Shown here: positions 13,708-22,550 of the stretch, in pieces | Position numbering within the stretch: position 1 is the first letter of the stretch | Layout of the letters: the number at the start of each line of letters is the position of its first letter | Origin: Segatella copri | GTDB lineage: Bacteria; Bacteroidota; Bacteroidia; Bacteroidales; Bacteroidaceae | Length of the DNA: 64,000 bases | Direction: 5' to 3' | NCBI RefSeq assembly: GCF_019249655.2 | Contig: NZ_CP137557.1 | Location: forward strand, 2,885,001-2,949,000 | Notes under the pieces: generated by a model | Databases searched by the model: none | What the model was told of the DNA's origin: nothing | What the model saw: the letters and a program-made list of their open reading frames with translations, nothing else | Made by a program: the position numbers and the translations under genes

Positions 13708-15147
13708 TTACTCCGCATCAGCAAACTCATTCAGAGTATATGCGCTGCTGCCATCAAAACAATGGGTACATACCTGGCACTTTGGAAGACCGATAGCCTC
13801 AACCAACTGCTCGATGGTGTTGAACTTCAATGTGGTTAAGCCCAACTGACGGGCAATCTCATCCACCATCTTCTGATACTGAGGAGAACCCGTGGTGGCA
13901 TACTTATCCAAATCCTTGTTGGCATCACCCTCAAACTTCTCGATGATGCGGCGCGTAATCAGCTCCATATCACTCTTGGAAGAAGTGAAGTTGATGAACG
14001 GACAACCGTATACCAACGGAGGACACGCAATGCGCATGTGGCACTCCTTGAGGCCAGCCTGGTCGAAAAGCACCTTCACGTTGTCGCGAAGCTGGGTGCC
14101 ACGCACGATACTGTCGTCGCAGAACAATACTCGCTTACCCTTCAGCATCGCCTTGTTAGGAATCAGCTTCATCTTGGCCACCAGCGAACGCATGCTCTGG
14201 TTGCTAGGAGTAAAGCTGCGAGGCCATGTAGGCGTATACTTGGCAATGCAGCGCTGATAAGGCACACCCTTGCCGGCAGCATAACCCATCGCCATACCCG
14301 TGCCCGAATCAGGGATACCGCTGCAGCAATCCACCTCCACATCATCCGTCTTGGCAAGGTTGAAGCCGTTGGTGAAACGCGCCTCCTCCACATTCTTGCC
14401 CTCGTAGGTAGATGTAGGGAATCCGTAGTAAACCCAGAGGAAAGAGCAAACCTGCATCTTCTTGTTGGCAGGACGAATCTGCTCCATGCCATCAGCAGTA
14501 ATCTTCACGATTTCGCCCGGTCCCACCTCGTGTACGGTCTCGAAGTCGAGATTAGGGAAGGATGTACTCTCGCTGCTCACGGCGTAGGCATCCGCCTTCT
14601 TGCCGATGATGAGAGGCGTACGTCCCCAACTGTCGCGCGCACAGATGATGCCATCCTCGGTGAGGATAGTCATGGTGCAGGAACCCTTGAGGTGATGGAA
14701 TACGTTCTCGATGCCCTCGCGGAAGGTTTTGCCCTGAATGATGAGCAAAGCCACCAGCTCGGTGGGGTTGGTACTGCCTGAAGACATCTCTGCAAAGTGC
14801 ATGTTCTTGTCTAGCAGGTGCTGAGTAAGTTCTTCCTTGTTTACAATCTTGGCTACGGTGCAGATGGCGAAACGGCCCAGGTGTGAGTTCATGATCAATG
14901 GCTGCGCATCTGTATCGCTAATCACTCCGATACCCGATGTGGCACCCTCAAACTTGTCGAGGATTGATTCAAACTTAGTTCTGAAATAAGAGCTTTCGAG
15001 GTTGTGGATAGAGCGCACGAAGCCCTTCTCACTGCTGTAGGTTGCCAAACCGCCTCGACGGGTGCCGAGATGTGAGTTGTAGTCGGTGCCGTAGAAAAGA
15101 TCTGCGACACAGCTTTTCTTGGAAATAGTTCCGAAAATGCCTCCCAT
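13708..15147 (-). CDS. PurF paralogue (amidophosphoribosyltransferase-like) without the glutaminase cysteine
   Basis: A 479-residue protein with the two-domain layout of amidophosphoribosyltransferase: an N-terminal Ntn glutaminase fold (about 1-235) and a C-terminal phosphoribosyltransferase domain. The PRPP loop LFCDDSIVRGTQ is at about 341-352. PurF needs Cys as residue 2 (MCGIFG); here the start reads MGGIFG, checked in the DNA as ATG GGA GGC, so glutamine hydrolysis should be lost. RRGGLATYS and SSGSTNPTELV of the glutaminase domain remain. A CQVCTHCFDG cluster near the C-terminus may bind metal. It may use free ammonia or be regulatory. Similar MGG-type paralogues exist in Bacteroidetes beside a normal purF. 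It has its own promoter and terminator. Confidence 0.85.
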   Translation of the reverse strand: MGGIFGTISKKSCVADLFYGTDYNSHLGTRRGGLATYSSEKGFVRSIHNLESSYFRTKFESILDKFEGATSGIGVISDTDAQPLIMNSHLGRFAICTVAKIVNKEELTQHLLDKNMHFAEMSSGSTNPTELVALLIIQGKTFREGIENVFHHLKGSCTMTILTEDGIICARDSWGRTPLIIGKKADAYAVSSESTSFPNLDFETVHEVGPGEIVKITADGMEQIRPANKKMQVCSFLWVYYGFPTSTYEGKNVEEARFTNGFNLAKTDDVEVDCCSGIPDSGTGMAMGYAAGKGVPYQRCIAKYTPTWPRSFTPSNQSMRSLVAKMKLIPNKAMLKGKRVLFCDDSIVRGTQLRDNVKVLFDQAGLKECHMRIACPPLVYGCPFINFTSSKSDMELITRRIIEKFEGDANKDLDKYATTGSPQYQKMVDEIARQLGLTTLKFNTIEQLVEAIGLPKCQVCTHCFDGSSAYTLNEFADAE

Positions 15148-15187
15148 AAGAGTATAATTCTATGTTTTATGTTTGAAAATATGGGTG

Positions 15188-15219
15188 CAAAGTTAATATA
15201 AATTCAGAAAATATGCAAA
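15188..15219 (-). promoter_or_regulatory. Promoter of the PurF-like gene
   Basis: Minus strand TTTG (15216-15219), 20 nt, TAACTTTG (15188-15195), about 40 bp before the ATG. Confidence 0.75.
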
Positions 15220-15293
15220 ACTTTTTGCGATTTTTCTACAAAAAGATGAAAATGATTAACGCTTGCACCCATATTTTATACATTATTATGTTT

Positions 15294-17786
15294 CTAGAAC
15301 TGATATTGCAATCCCAGACTCAGGTCGAATGTCTTGCTCCTGACGTCGTCGTGATAGGAGTAATGCGTATCGCGCCAATAGTTCGACACGTTGAAATCGA
15401 GCTTCAGGCGATTCGACAGGGCGAGGCCGAAGCGGGCATTCACCACCAGCAGCGAGGCATTGCCCTTGTCGCCCTGGGCGTTGAGATAGAGCGGGTCGGT
15501 GGTAGCCAGGTCCTTGCCCTCGTAGCCCTTCCAGGTGAAGATGCGGTAGTAGTCGGCTCCTATCTGGAAGCTCGCCACCTTGCCGAACTCCATCAGGCTA
15601 ATGGCCTTCACGCTGTAGCCGCTGCCCATGTTGTAGTCGCGGTCTATCACATTATAATAATCGGTGAGACTGCCGCCCAGCAGGATGCCATCCACGAAGA
15701 TGCGCTGCTCCAGTTTGGTGAGATTGCCCACCTGAGGGAAGCGGTAGATGATGCCGGGACCCACCGACGCTGCCTCGGAGATGCGATATGGCACAAGACT
15801 GGTTCCATCCTTCACCGGCTGCGAATCGTAGTAGTTGAAGTGCTGGAAGATGCCGAACTCCATCTCCGTGCCCTTGCTCACCTCCACCGGCACGCTCCAC
15901 AGGCGGCCCAGCAGATGCAATCCCGTGATGAACGGCTGGTTGCTGCTCAATCCGAAGGTGGCATCGAGGGTGAAATAATCGTAAGGCTTGGTGGTGGCAC
16001 CATCAAACGGGTCGCCATAAACCAGATTGAACCGCACGTAGGGATTTCCCTCGCCACGGAACAGCGTATTGTTATCGGCAAGATAGCGATAACCCGCTGA
16101 TGCCGAAAAGCTGACAGGACTGCGACCGTAGTCGTGATACTTGTAATATCTGCCTCGCACGCGCCAGGCATCGCCGCTCAATATTCGGTTCAAGCCCTTG
16201 ATAGGACAGATGATGGTGCCCAGGAACTCTCGCCAGAAGCGTGGGAATCCGCGCAGCCGGTCGTCGTAAACCAGGTCGCTGATGCGATAGGTTACTTCGC
16301 CCAGGCACACACCGCCTATGGTGGTGGCCATCAGGTCGTTGATGGCTGGCGGTTCTATCTCGCAGGTAGTCTCCCACATCAGGCTTCCGCAGAAGGAGTA
16401 AGGCACTGATTCCCAGAAGTTCATGCCGTGGGTTCGGGCAGCGTTGGAATAGAGTCCGCCGTGGTAAGGATGGGCGAAAAGATTGGTGGAGAACTGGTCG
16501 TTATCCCACACGAATCCATTCTGGATGTTGTGCTTGATGCTGTGGAAGGAGATCTTGGCGAACTCCTCGTTCATCACAAACTGGTCGAAGCACTGCACGC
16601 CCACGTTGATGGCGAATGCCTCCACTGCCGCCTTCCAAGGATGCTTCTTCTGCCGCTTGGGGTCATCGAAGGCAAAGATACTCCCCTCTTTCCAGGCCTC
16701 CATATCGTAATCTGACAAGGTAGAAGAGGAGGATTTTCCTGAAGATGATTTTTCAGAAGATGATTTTTCTGAAGAACCTGGGGCATAGAACGCCTGATTG
16801 CGCTGCAGCTTTACGGCTAATCCCGCCTCAAGGATGGCACGGCTGCGATATCTGCCGCCATGATAATAGCGGGTGTCGCCATAGCCCACGGAGGCGAAGG
16901 CGCTGGTGTATTTGCCCAACTGGTAGTCGGCATTGATGCGAGCCTGCAGGGAGTAGAGTCGTTCGGGCTTATCCTGCGAATTCTCCTGGAAGGATTCCAC
17001 GTGATAGAAGCCCAAGTCGCCACTGATTGAAAACTTTGGCGAGAGCTGGAAATACTGTCCGATGCGATAGAACAGGCTGCCCGAGAATTTCTCGTCCAAG
17101 CCGAAGTAATGGGTGCCGATGCCTAATATATTATAGGTAGACCGGTTGCGGAAGCGCACGGCGAAGTTGGTTTTGGTGGCAGAACCGCCATAGAGCATGT
17201 AATCAATGCGGGTATGGGGGTTCACGTTGACGAGACCTATCTTGTGCGCCACGGTATCACGGCTGTAGTTGATGAGACCTATCTGCACGCCTCGCGGATG
17301 GCTCACGCAGACATTGAGGATGCCTATCTGCGAACCGTTGAGGGTATCGGCATAGTTGTATCCGCCCATCTGCAAGCCGCGCATATACGAGGAACTTACG
17401 TTGGCGGAAGCAATCTGCAGTCCCCTCTTCATGCCCATGGAGACATTAGAGAGTGCGCTGACCTGCACGCCACGGAATGGCGAGGAGGATATATTATTGA
17501 ATAAAGACAGCTGCACGCCGTTGCCACCCTTCACCACATTGGATACGCCCGAAATCTGAACGCCCCTCATATCGCCACCCACGGAGTTGATGACGCCAGC
17601 CAGGCTGAGTCCCCTCATCTGCCTGTAAACCACGCTGGAGAAGGCGCCCAGCTGAGCCCCTCGCAGGGTATCGGGCGAGCAGAACAGCCCCACGTTTCCG
17701 CAGCTATAGCCCTGGGCATAGCCGGCAGAAGGTGCAAGCAGGAGCAAGAGCCCCAAACCGATGATTTTTCTTTTCTTATTATTCAT
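15294..17786 (-). CDS. Outer-membrane protein: LA_2272-like surface repeats fused to DUF3943
   Basis: An 830-residue exported protein with a signal peptide ending SAGYAQG (about 25). Residues 30-190 consist of degenerate ~20-residue repeats of the form (R)GVQIS-(A/G)-(L/V)-(S/I)N, similar to LA_2272-type surface repeats. Residues 195-330 look like beta-strands (ARINADYQLGKYTSAFASVGYGD). A Ser/Lys linker (SSEKSSSEKSSSGKSSSS, about 345-362) leads to a DUF3943-like part with PWKAAVEAFAINVGVQ and further strands. It ends in LSLGLQYQF with a terminal Phe, as outer-membrane beta-barrels do. Function is unknown; a membrane-integral barrel is the best guess. The nearest upstream sequence is a repeat element. 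Confidence 0.8.
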   Translation of the reverse strand: MNNKKRKIIGLGLLLLLAPSAGYAQGYSCGNVGLFCSPDTLRGAQLGAFSSVVYRQMRGLSLAGVINSVGGDMRGVQISGVSNVVKGGNGVQLSLFNNISSSPFRGVQVSALSNVSMGMKRGLQIASANVSSSYMRGLQMGGYNYADTLNGSQIGILNVCVSHPRGVQIGLINYSRDTVAHKIGLVNVNPHTRIDYMLYGGSATKTNFAVRFRNRSTYNILGIGTHYFGLDEKFSGSLFYRIGQYFQLSPKFSISGDLGFYHVESFQENSQDKPERLYSLQARINADYQLGKYTSAFASVGYGDTRYYHGGRYRSRAILEAGLAVKLQRNQAFYAPGSSEKSSSEKSSSGKSSSSTLSDYDMEAWKEGSIFAFDDPKRQKKHPWKAAVEAFAINVGVQCFDQFVMNEEFAKISFHSIKHNIQNGFVWDNDQFSTNLFAHPYHGGLYSNAARTHGMNFWESVPYSFCGSLMWETTCEIEPPAINDLMATTIGGVCLGEVTYRISDLVYDDRLRGFPRFWREFLGTIICPIKGLNRILSGDAWRVRGRYYKYHDYGRSPVSFSASAGYRYLADNNTLFRGEGNPYVRFNLVYGDPFDGATTKPYDYFTLDATFGLSSNQPFITGLHLLGRLWSVPVEVSKGTEMEFGIFQHFNYYDSQPVKDGTSLVPYRISEAASVGPGIIYRFPQVGNLTKLEQRIFVDGILLGGSLTDYYNVIDRDYNMGSGYSVKAISLMEFGKVASFQIGADYYRIFTWKGYEGKDLATTDPLYLNAQGDKGNASLLVVNARFGLALSNRLKLDFNVSNYWRDTHYSYHDDVRSKTFDLSLGLQYQF

Positions 17787-17811
17787 AAATCAAAATTTTA
17801 TAAACTAAAAT

Positions 17812-18070
17812 TGCAAGTTTCGCAAGTAACCTCCGGTCCCCGAAGGGGGCCAACTTTTAATAACCGCTGGTGGAATGACCGAAGGGAATGGAACCTGCGG
17901 ACAAGCATCGAGAAGGAGAAAGCGTCCCCGAAGGGGGCGAACCACATCCAATCTTGCTTCTGTTCGCCCCCTTCGGGGACGATTGGAGGGAGGGTATCGA
18001 CTATCCGCAGGTTCCATTCCCTTCGGTCATTCCACCAGCGGTTATTCACATTCGCCCCCTTCGGGGACGG
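17812..18070. repeat. AAGTTTCGCAAGTA repeat family, copy C
   Basis: Starts with GCAAGTTTCGCAAGTAACC, carries three GTCCCCGAAGGGGGC-type blocks, and ends TTCGCCCCCTTCGGGGACGG. The left terminal repeat is present; the right one is missing or decayed. It lies between the DUF3943 gene and the split secreted-protein gene. Confidence 0.85.
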
Positions 18071-18278
18071 CAGGCAGCCTGACAGCTTCCCTATTTTATC
18101 GTAAAGAAGAAAGCTCCCTTATCTAATAAAGAAATTTCAATCGCAGCCGCAGACTTTGCAGTCTTATACAACTTGCCGAGCGTTCCAAACTGAGCATGAG
18201 ATGTGGAAAATCCCATCACCAATGCAAAAAGAATAACCTAAATTCCGCAGCATTTTAGTTTAACTTATTTTATAAGTA

Positions 18279-18303
18279 CCTGAGCAACAAAAAGTTGCTC
18301 AGG
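18279..18303 (+). terminator. Hairpin inside the IS upstream of its transposase
   Basis: CCTGAGCAAC AAAAA GTTGCTCAGG, followed by ATTTTG. It can block transcription entering from outside, a common way for insertion sequences to limit transposase expression. Confidence 0.65.
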
Positions 18304-18372
18304 ATTTTGCCATGTCAGATTTTTCACCTATCTTAGTGTTGCAAATCAAAATATGTATCAAACCCGACAGAC

Positions 18373-19659
18373 ATGGCAAAGGTAGCAATAAAATCTGAGA
18401 AACTCTCTCCTTTTGGAGGAATTTTTTCAATAATGGAGCAATTTGACTCCAATCTCTCATCTGTAATCGACTCAACCCTCGGTATGAGATGTAGGCTGTA
18501 TGGTTATCAATACAGCGAAATCATCCGTTCGCTTATGAGCGTTTATTTCTGTGGCGGCTCATGCATAGAGGATGTCACCACTCATCTGATGTATCACCTC
18601 TCGCTTCATCCGACACTTCGCACATGCAGTGCCGACACGATTCTCAGAGCCATAAAGGAACTGACCCAGGATAACATTTCCTACACATCCGACACTGGCA
18701 AGACCTACGACTTCAACACGGCAGACATGCTGAATACACTGCTCCTCAATTGCCTATTGTCCACAGGGCAGCTGAAAGAGGGCGAGGGGTATGACGTTGA
18801 CTTCGACCACCAGTTCATAGAGGCTGAGAAGTTTGATGCGAAACCCACATACAAGAAGTTTCTCGGGTACCGTCCAGGTGTGGCTGTCATTGGCGACATG
18901 ATTGTCGGCATAGAGAACAGCGACGGCAACACTAACGTTCGTTTCCACCAGAAGGACACGTTGAGGAGATTCTTTGAGAGGATTGAACAGAAAGGATTGA
19001 CAGTCAATCGTTTCAGGGCAGATTGCGGATCCTGCTCAGAGGAAATTGTGGAAGAGGTCGGAAAGCATTGCATGACTTTCTATATCCGCGCCAACCGCTG
19101 CGGTTCGCTCTACGATGACATCTTTGCACTCAGAGGGTGGAAGAGAGAGGAACTGGGCGGCATTGAGTTTGAACTGAACTCCATTCTTGTTGAGAAATGG
19201 AAAGGGAGGGCATACCGTCTTGTAATCCAAAGGCAGAAGCGAATTGACGGTGAGATTGACCTGTGGGAAGGCGAATACACCTACCGCTGCATCCTTACAA
19301 ATGACTACGAGTCTTCCGAGAAAGAGATTGTCAAATTCTATAACCTCCGTGGAGGGAAGGAACGCATCTTCGATGAAATGAATAACGGATTCGGCTGGAA
19401 CAGGCTTCCAAAATCCTTCATGGGAGAAAACACGGTGTTTCTTCTGCTTACGGCACTCATACGCAACTTCTATAAATTCATCATGGCGAGGCTTGACGTG
19501 AAGAGGTTCGGACTCAAAGCAACAAGCCGCATCAAGGCGTTTGTCTTCAAGTTCATCTCTGTGCCAGCCAAATGGGTCAGGACATCAAGGCAGTATGTGC
19601 TGAATATCTATTCATGCAACAACGCTTATGCTGATGTGTTCCAGAATGACTTTGGATGA
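18373..19659 (+). CDS. IS1380-family transposase
   Basis: A 428-residue DDE transposase. GYDVDFDHQFIEAEK carries the first catalytic Asp and VNRFRADCGSCSEEI the second. The C-terminal NGFGWNRLPKSFMGENTVFLLLTALIRN is the typical IS1380/IS4-like signature, preceded by YNLRGGKERIFDEMNNG with the Glu. It is complete and has the usual length. The start codon follows a short leader with an internal hairpin at 18279-18303. It may be functional. Confidence 0.9.
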   Translation: MAKVAIKSEKLSPFGGIFSIMEQFDSNLSSVIDSTLGMRCRLYGYQYSEIIRSLMSVYFCGGSCIEDVTTHLMYHLSLHPTLRTCSADTILRAIKELTQDNISYTSDTGKTYDFNTADMLNTLLLNCLLSTGQLKEGEGYDVDFDHQFIEAEKFDAKPTYKKFLGYRPGVAVIGDMIVGIENSDGNTNVRFHQKDTLRRFFERIEQKGLTVNRFRADCGSCSEEIVEEVGKHCMTFYIRANRCGSLYDDIFALRGWKREELGGIEFELNSILVEKWKGRAYRLVIQRQKRIDGEIDLWEGEYTYRCILTNDYESSEKEIVKFYNLRGGKERIFDEMNNGFGWNRLPKSFMGENTVFLLLTALIRNFYKFIMARLDVKRFGLKATSRIKAFVFKFISVPAKWVRTSRQYVLNIYSCNNAYADVFQNDFG

Positions 19660-19869
19660 CACCGACAACTTATGGTCGTGATTTTGCGTATTGCCTCAAG
19701 TCGCATGGTGGGGTAAGGGGATTTAATGCGTCTTTGTGGCGATTTTTGCTGCGTTGCACCCTCTTTTGCCACAGTGTCGCTACCTTTTTGACCTCTGTGT
19801 CATCTTATGAGGGCGGTTGCGGATTTGAGGAATAAATAATAATTTCTTCATTTCTATTATGTTTTATTA

Positions 19870-19906
19870 AATCAAAATGGCGAGAGGTCAGGATGACCCC
19901 TCGCCG
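19870..19906 (-). terminator. Terminator of the phosphohexomutase gene
   Basis: GGCGAGAGGTCA (19879-19890) pairs with TGACCCCTCGCC (19894-19905); on the minus strand it is followed by ATTTTGATTT. A second small hairpin (about 19910-19938) precedes it. Confidence 0.75.
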
Positions 19907-19954
19907 AAAAAATGCGCATTATCATGTCCCCTAATAATGCACAAAAAAAATCTT

Positions 19955-21706
19955 TTAATCCAGCTTCAAGCTCTTCTTGATGGCCTCAATCTTATCCATT
20001 GCAGCAGCTGTGCAGCGGTTGTAGCAGCCAGCACACTTGAATGAAGGATCCTTTACTTCAATATAGAACTTAATCTTAGGCTCTGTACCTGATGGGCGAA
20101 CACTCACCTTGGTGTTGTCATCGCAGAACCACTGGAGCACGTTGCTTGTAGCAGGCATGTCGAGCTTCTCTACGCTGCCGTCAGCATGCTTAGTCTCCAG
20201 ACTCTGGTAGTCCTTCCAGGTAACCACCTTGCTGCCACCCAACTCCTGTGGAGGGTTGGCACGGAAGTCTGCCATCATCTGCTTAATCTCGTCAGCACCA
20301 GTCTTACCAGGGCGAACCACGTTAACCGTGAACTCCTTGCTGAAGCCATACTCTGCGTAAATCTGCATCAGGAGGTCGTAGAGAGTCTTGCCCTGATCCT
20401 TAGCCCAAGCTGCAATCTCGCAAATCAGGCAGATAGAAGCAGGAGCATCCTTATCGCGTACCTTATCGTATGGCAAGAAACCGAAGCTCTCCTCACCACC
20501 ACCGATGTACTGCTGCTTGCCCTCAGAGATGGCAATCTCGCGTGCAATCCACTTGAAACCAGTGTAGCAGTCGCGCAACTCTACGTTGTTCTTCTTGGCA
20601 ATCTCAGCGATAACCTCTGTAGTAACGATGGTCTTAACGAGGAAGTCTGTTGGCTTCAGCTTGCCCAACTTCTTCTTGTTCTCGATGATGTAGTAGCAGA
20701 ACATCATGGCTGTCTGGTTACCATTGATAATCATCCACTCACCCTTGTCGTCGCGGCAAACGATGGCAAGACGGTCAGCGTCTGGGTCGGTAGCAACCAC
20801 GAGGTCAGCGTTCAGCTTGGTACCGAGCTTCATACCGAGGGTCATAGCCTCAGCATTCTCTGGGTTAGGAGAAACCACTGTTGGGAAGTTGCCATCTACA
20901 ACCATCTGCTCAGGCACTACATTGATGTTCTGGAAGCCCCAAGAACGCAGGCAGAGAGGAACGATGACGCGACCTGTGCCGTGCATGGCAGAATAAACGA
21001 TGTTGAGGTCCTTCTGGCGGTTGATAACATCCTGGTCGATCATTGCCGAATGAACGGCTGTCATGTAGTCGTAATCCATCTCACCACCGATAATCTTGAT
21101 CAAATCCCAGTTAGCCTCGAACTTCACCTGGTCGATAGTAACCTTGTTCACCTCTTCGATGATACCTGTATCGTGTGGAGCCAGAACCTGGGCACCGTCG
21201 CTCCAGTAAGCCTTGTAACCGTTGTACTCCTTAGGGTTATGAGAAGCAGTTACGTTGACACCAGCCTTGGCGCCGAGCTCACGGATGGCGAAAGAAATCT
21301 CTGGTGTAGGACGGAGGCTCTCGAAGAGATAAGCCTTGATGCCATTGGCAGAGAAGATGGCAGCTACGGTCTCAGCGAAGAGACGGGAGTTGTTACGGCA
21401 GTCGTGACCTACCACTACAGAAAGGTTCTCCTCGCCTGGGAAAGCCTTGAGGATGTAGTTAGCGAAGCCCTGAGTAGCCATACCAACGATATACTTGTTC
21501 ATGCGGTTGGTACCTGCGCCCATAATGCCGCGCAAGCCACCAGTACCGAACTCCAAGTTCTGATAGAAGGCATCAACGAGTGCTGACTTGTCCTCAGCCT
21601 CGAGCATTGCCTTAACTTCTTTACGAGTTTCTTCGTCGAATGCAGGTGTGAGCCACTGCTGTGCTCTTTCTTCACACTGCTTAATCAATTCTGCGTTATT
21701 AGCCAT
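19955..21706 (-). CDS. Phosphoglucomutase / phosphomannomutase (PgcA/PGM2-like)
   Basis: A 583-residue alpha-D-phosphohexomutase that interconverts glucose-1-phosphate and glucose-6-phosphate (and possibly mannose phosphates) in the cytoplasm. The catalytic serine is in TASHNPKEYNGYKAYW (about 143-158). The metal loop DPDADRLAIV is at about 310-319, the sugar-binding GGEESFGFL at about 411-419, and the phosphate-binding VRPSGTEPKIKFYIEV near 540. Length and the long NPKEYNGYK motif favour the PgcA/PGM2 branch. It has its own promoter and terminator. It supplies sugar phosphates for glycogen and cell-surface polysaccharides. Confidence 0.92.
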   Translation of the reverse strand: MANNAELIKQCEERAQQWLTPAFDEETRKEVKAMLEAEDKSALVDAFYQNLEFGTGGLRGIMGAGTNRMNKYIVGMATQGFANYILKAFPGEENLSVVVGHDCRNNSRLFAETVAAIFSANGIKAYLFESLRPTPEISFAIRELGAKAGVNVTASHNPKEYNGYKAYWSDGAQVLAPHDTGIIEEVNKVTIDQVKFEANWDLIKIIGGEMDYDYMTAVHSAMIDQDVINRQKDLNIVYSAMHGTGRVIVPLCLRSWGFQNINVVPEQMVVDGNFPTVVSPNPENAEAMTLGMKLGTKLNADLVVATDPDADRLAIVCRDDKGEWMIINGNQTAMMFCYYIIENKKKLGKLKPTDFLVKTIVTTEVIAEIAKKNNVELRDCYTGFKWIAREIAISEGKQQYIGGGEESFGFLPYDKVRDKDAPASICLICEIAAWAKDQGKTLYDLLMQIYAEYGFSKEFTVNVVRPGKTGADEIKQMMADFRANPPQELGGSKVVTWKDYQSLETKHADGSVEKLDMPATSNVLQWFCDDNTKVSVRPSGTEPKIKFYIEVKDPSFKCAGCYNRCTAAAMDKIEAIKKSLKLD

Positions 21707-21788
21707 AGTTTGATTCTATTTTGTTATTAATTATAGTTCAATCAGAGGGTTGTGCCCGAAAACAGCACAATATTTCTCTTTTTGCGTA

Positions 21789-21819
21789 CAAAGATAAATA
21801 AAATATTTGAGAAACCAAA
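21789..21819 (-). promoter_or_regulatory. Promoter of the phosphohexomutase gene
   Basis: Minus strand TTTG (21816-21819), 19 nt, TATCTTTG (21789-21796). Confidence 0.7.
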
Positions 21820-21839
21820 CAAGATTGGAGTTTTTTTTG

Positions 21840-21847
21840 TATTTTTG
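21840..21847 (+). promoter_or_regulatory. -7 box of the DUF4491 gene
   Basis: TATTTTTG followed by CAC, 34 bp before the ATG; it is divergent from the phosphohexomutase promoter. The -33 box is not clear. Confidence 0.55.
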
Positions 21848-21881
21848 CACATTGAAAAAGAAATGAAATAAAATAAAGCTT

Positions 21882-22193
21882 ATGGAATTATATTATACTG
21901 GCGTGATCATCGCCGTTTCCACCTTTTTAATAATAGGAATCTTCCATCCTATCGTTATCAAGGTTGAGTATCATACGGGCACCCGCTATTGGTGGGTGTT
22001 TCTGGTGTGCGGAATCATCAGTGTGGGTGCAGCCTTCCTGGTTGCCAACGTGCTCTGCTCGGCACTGCTGGGCGTGCTGGGTGCCTCGTGTCTATGGAGC
22101 ATCGGCGAGCTTTTCGAGCAGAAACAGCGCTGCGAGAAAGGCTGGTTCCCGAAGAATCCGAAACTGGAGAAGAAAGGATACTATAAGAGTTAA
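21882..22193 (+). CDS. DUF4491 family membrane protein
   Basis: A 103-residue inner-membrane protein with three hydrophobic helices (about 6-25, 38-56 and 58-72) and the family sequence GIFHPIVIKVEYHTGTRYWWVF. It ends with a cytoplasmic Cys/Lys-rich tail (QKQRCEKGWFPKNPKLEKKGYY) typical of DUF4491. Function is unknown. It stands alone between the mutase promoter and a repeat element whose terminal repeat begins 7 bp after its stop. Confidence 0.85.
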   Translation: MELYYTGVIIAVSTFLIIGIFHPIVIKVEYHTGTRYWWVFLVCGIISVGAAFLVANVLCSALLGVLGASCLWSIGELFEQKQRCEKGWFPKNPKLEKKGYYKS

Positions 22194-22200
22194 GAGTTGA

Positions 22201-22478
22201 AGTTTCGCAAGTAGCATTCTACCGTCCCCGAAGGGGGCGAATGTGAATAACCGCGGGTGGAATGACCGAAGGGAATGGAACCTGCGGATAGTGACAGATA
22301 CTCTCTTACCGTCCCCGAAGGGGGCGAACAGGAGCAAGACTGGATGTGGTTCGCCCCCTTTGGGGACGTTTTCTCCCTACTATTGGTTGTCCGCAGGTTC
22401 CATGACCTTCAGTCATTCCACCAGCGGTTATTGAAAGTTGGCCCCCTTCGGGGACCGGAGGTTACTTGCGAAACTTGA
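22201..22478. repeat. AAGTTTCGCAAGTA repeat family, copy D (full length)
   Basis: A 278-bp element with terminal inverted repeats AAGTTTCGCAAGTA and TACTTGCGAAACTT. Internally it alternates GTCCCCGAAGGGGGC-type hairpins with GGAATGACCGAAGGGAATGG / CCTGCGGATA blocks and their inverse, so the whole unit is roughly palindromic. Open frames on both strands are products of this repeat structure. The rest of 22194-22550 is AT-rich with TTGATAG repeats. Confidence 0.9.
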
Positions 22479-22550
22479 ATTAAGAGTTGATAGTTGATAG
22501 CTTATAGTTAAGAGCTATCCTATATTAATAAGGAGGATACTATTTAGGAA

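Larger units (their letters stand above)
18237..19830 (+). mobile_element. IS1380-family insertion sequence
   Basis: Ends are CCTAAATTCCGCAGC (18237-18251) and the complement of CCTCAAATCCGCAAC (right end at 19830), imperfect inverted repeats starting CCT. Direct repeats AATAA flank it at 18232-18236 and 19831-19835. It carries one intact transposase gene. The ends and the duplication are confirmed because excising it restores a signal-peptide reading frame. Confidence 0.85.
18091..19851 (-). pseudogene. Small secreted-protein gene split by the IS1380-type element
   Basis: Removing the IS (18237-19830) and one copy of the 5-bp duplication joins 19851-19831 to 18236-18091. The result is one minus-strand frame of 53 codons: MKKLLFILFALVMGFS, then TSHAQFGTLGKLYKTAK, ending FFFTIK and TAG. 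It has a classical signal peptide with an Ala-x-Ala-like end before QFG. Neither half is useful alone. The family is unknown. The 3' end may itself be altered, since a repeat element starts about 20 bp beyond the stop. Confidence 0.7.

Noticed and set aside
17798..18126. Multiple frames with GNGTCG, VPFPSVIPP and similar sequence
   Set aside because: They translate the AAGTTTCGCAAGTA repeat family; the same peptides recur at 22201-22478, 27335-27699 and 51615-51891.
20186..21586. 466-residue antisense frame over the phosphohexomutase
   Set aside because: Opposite a gene with all catalytic motifs; no start signal.
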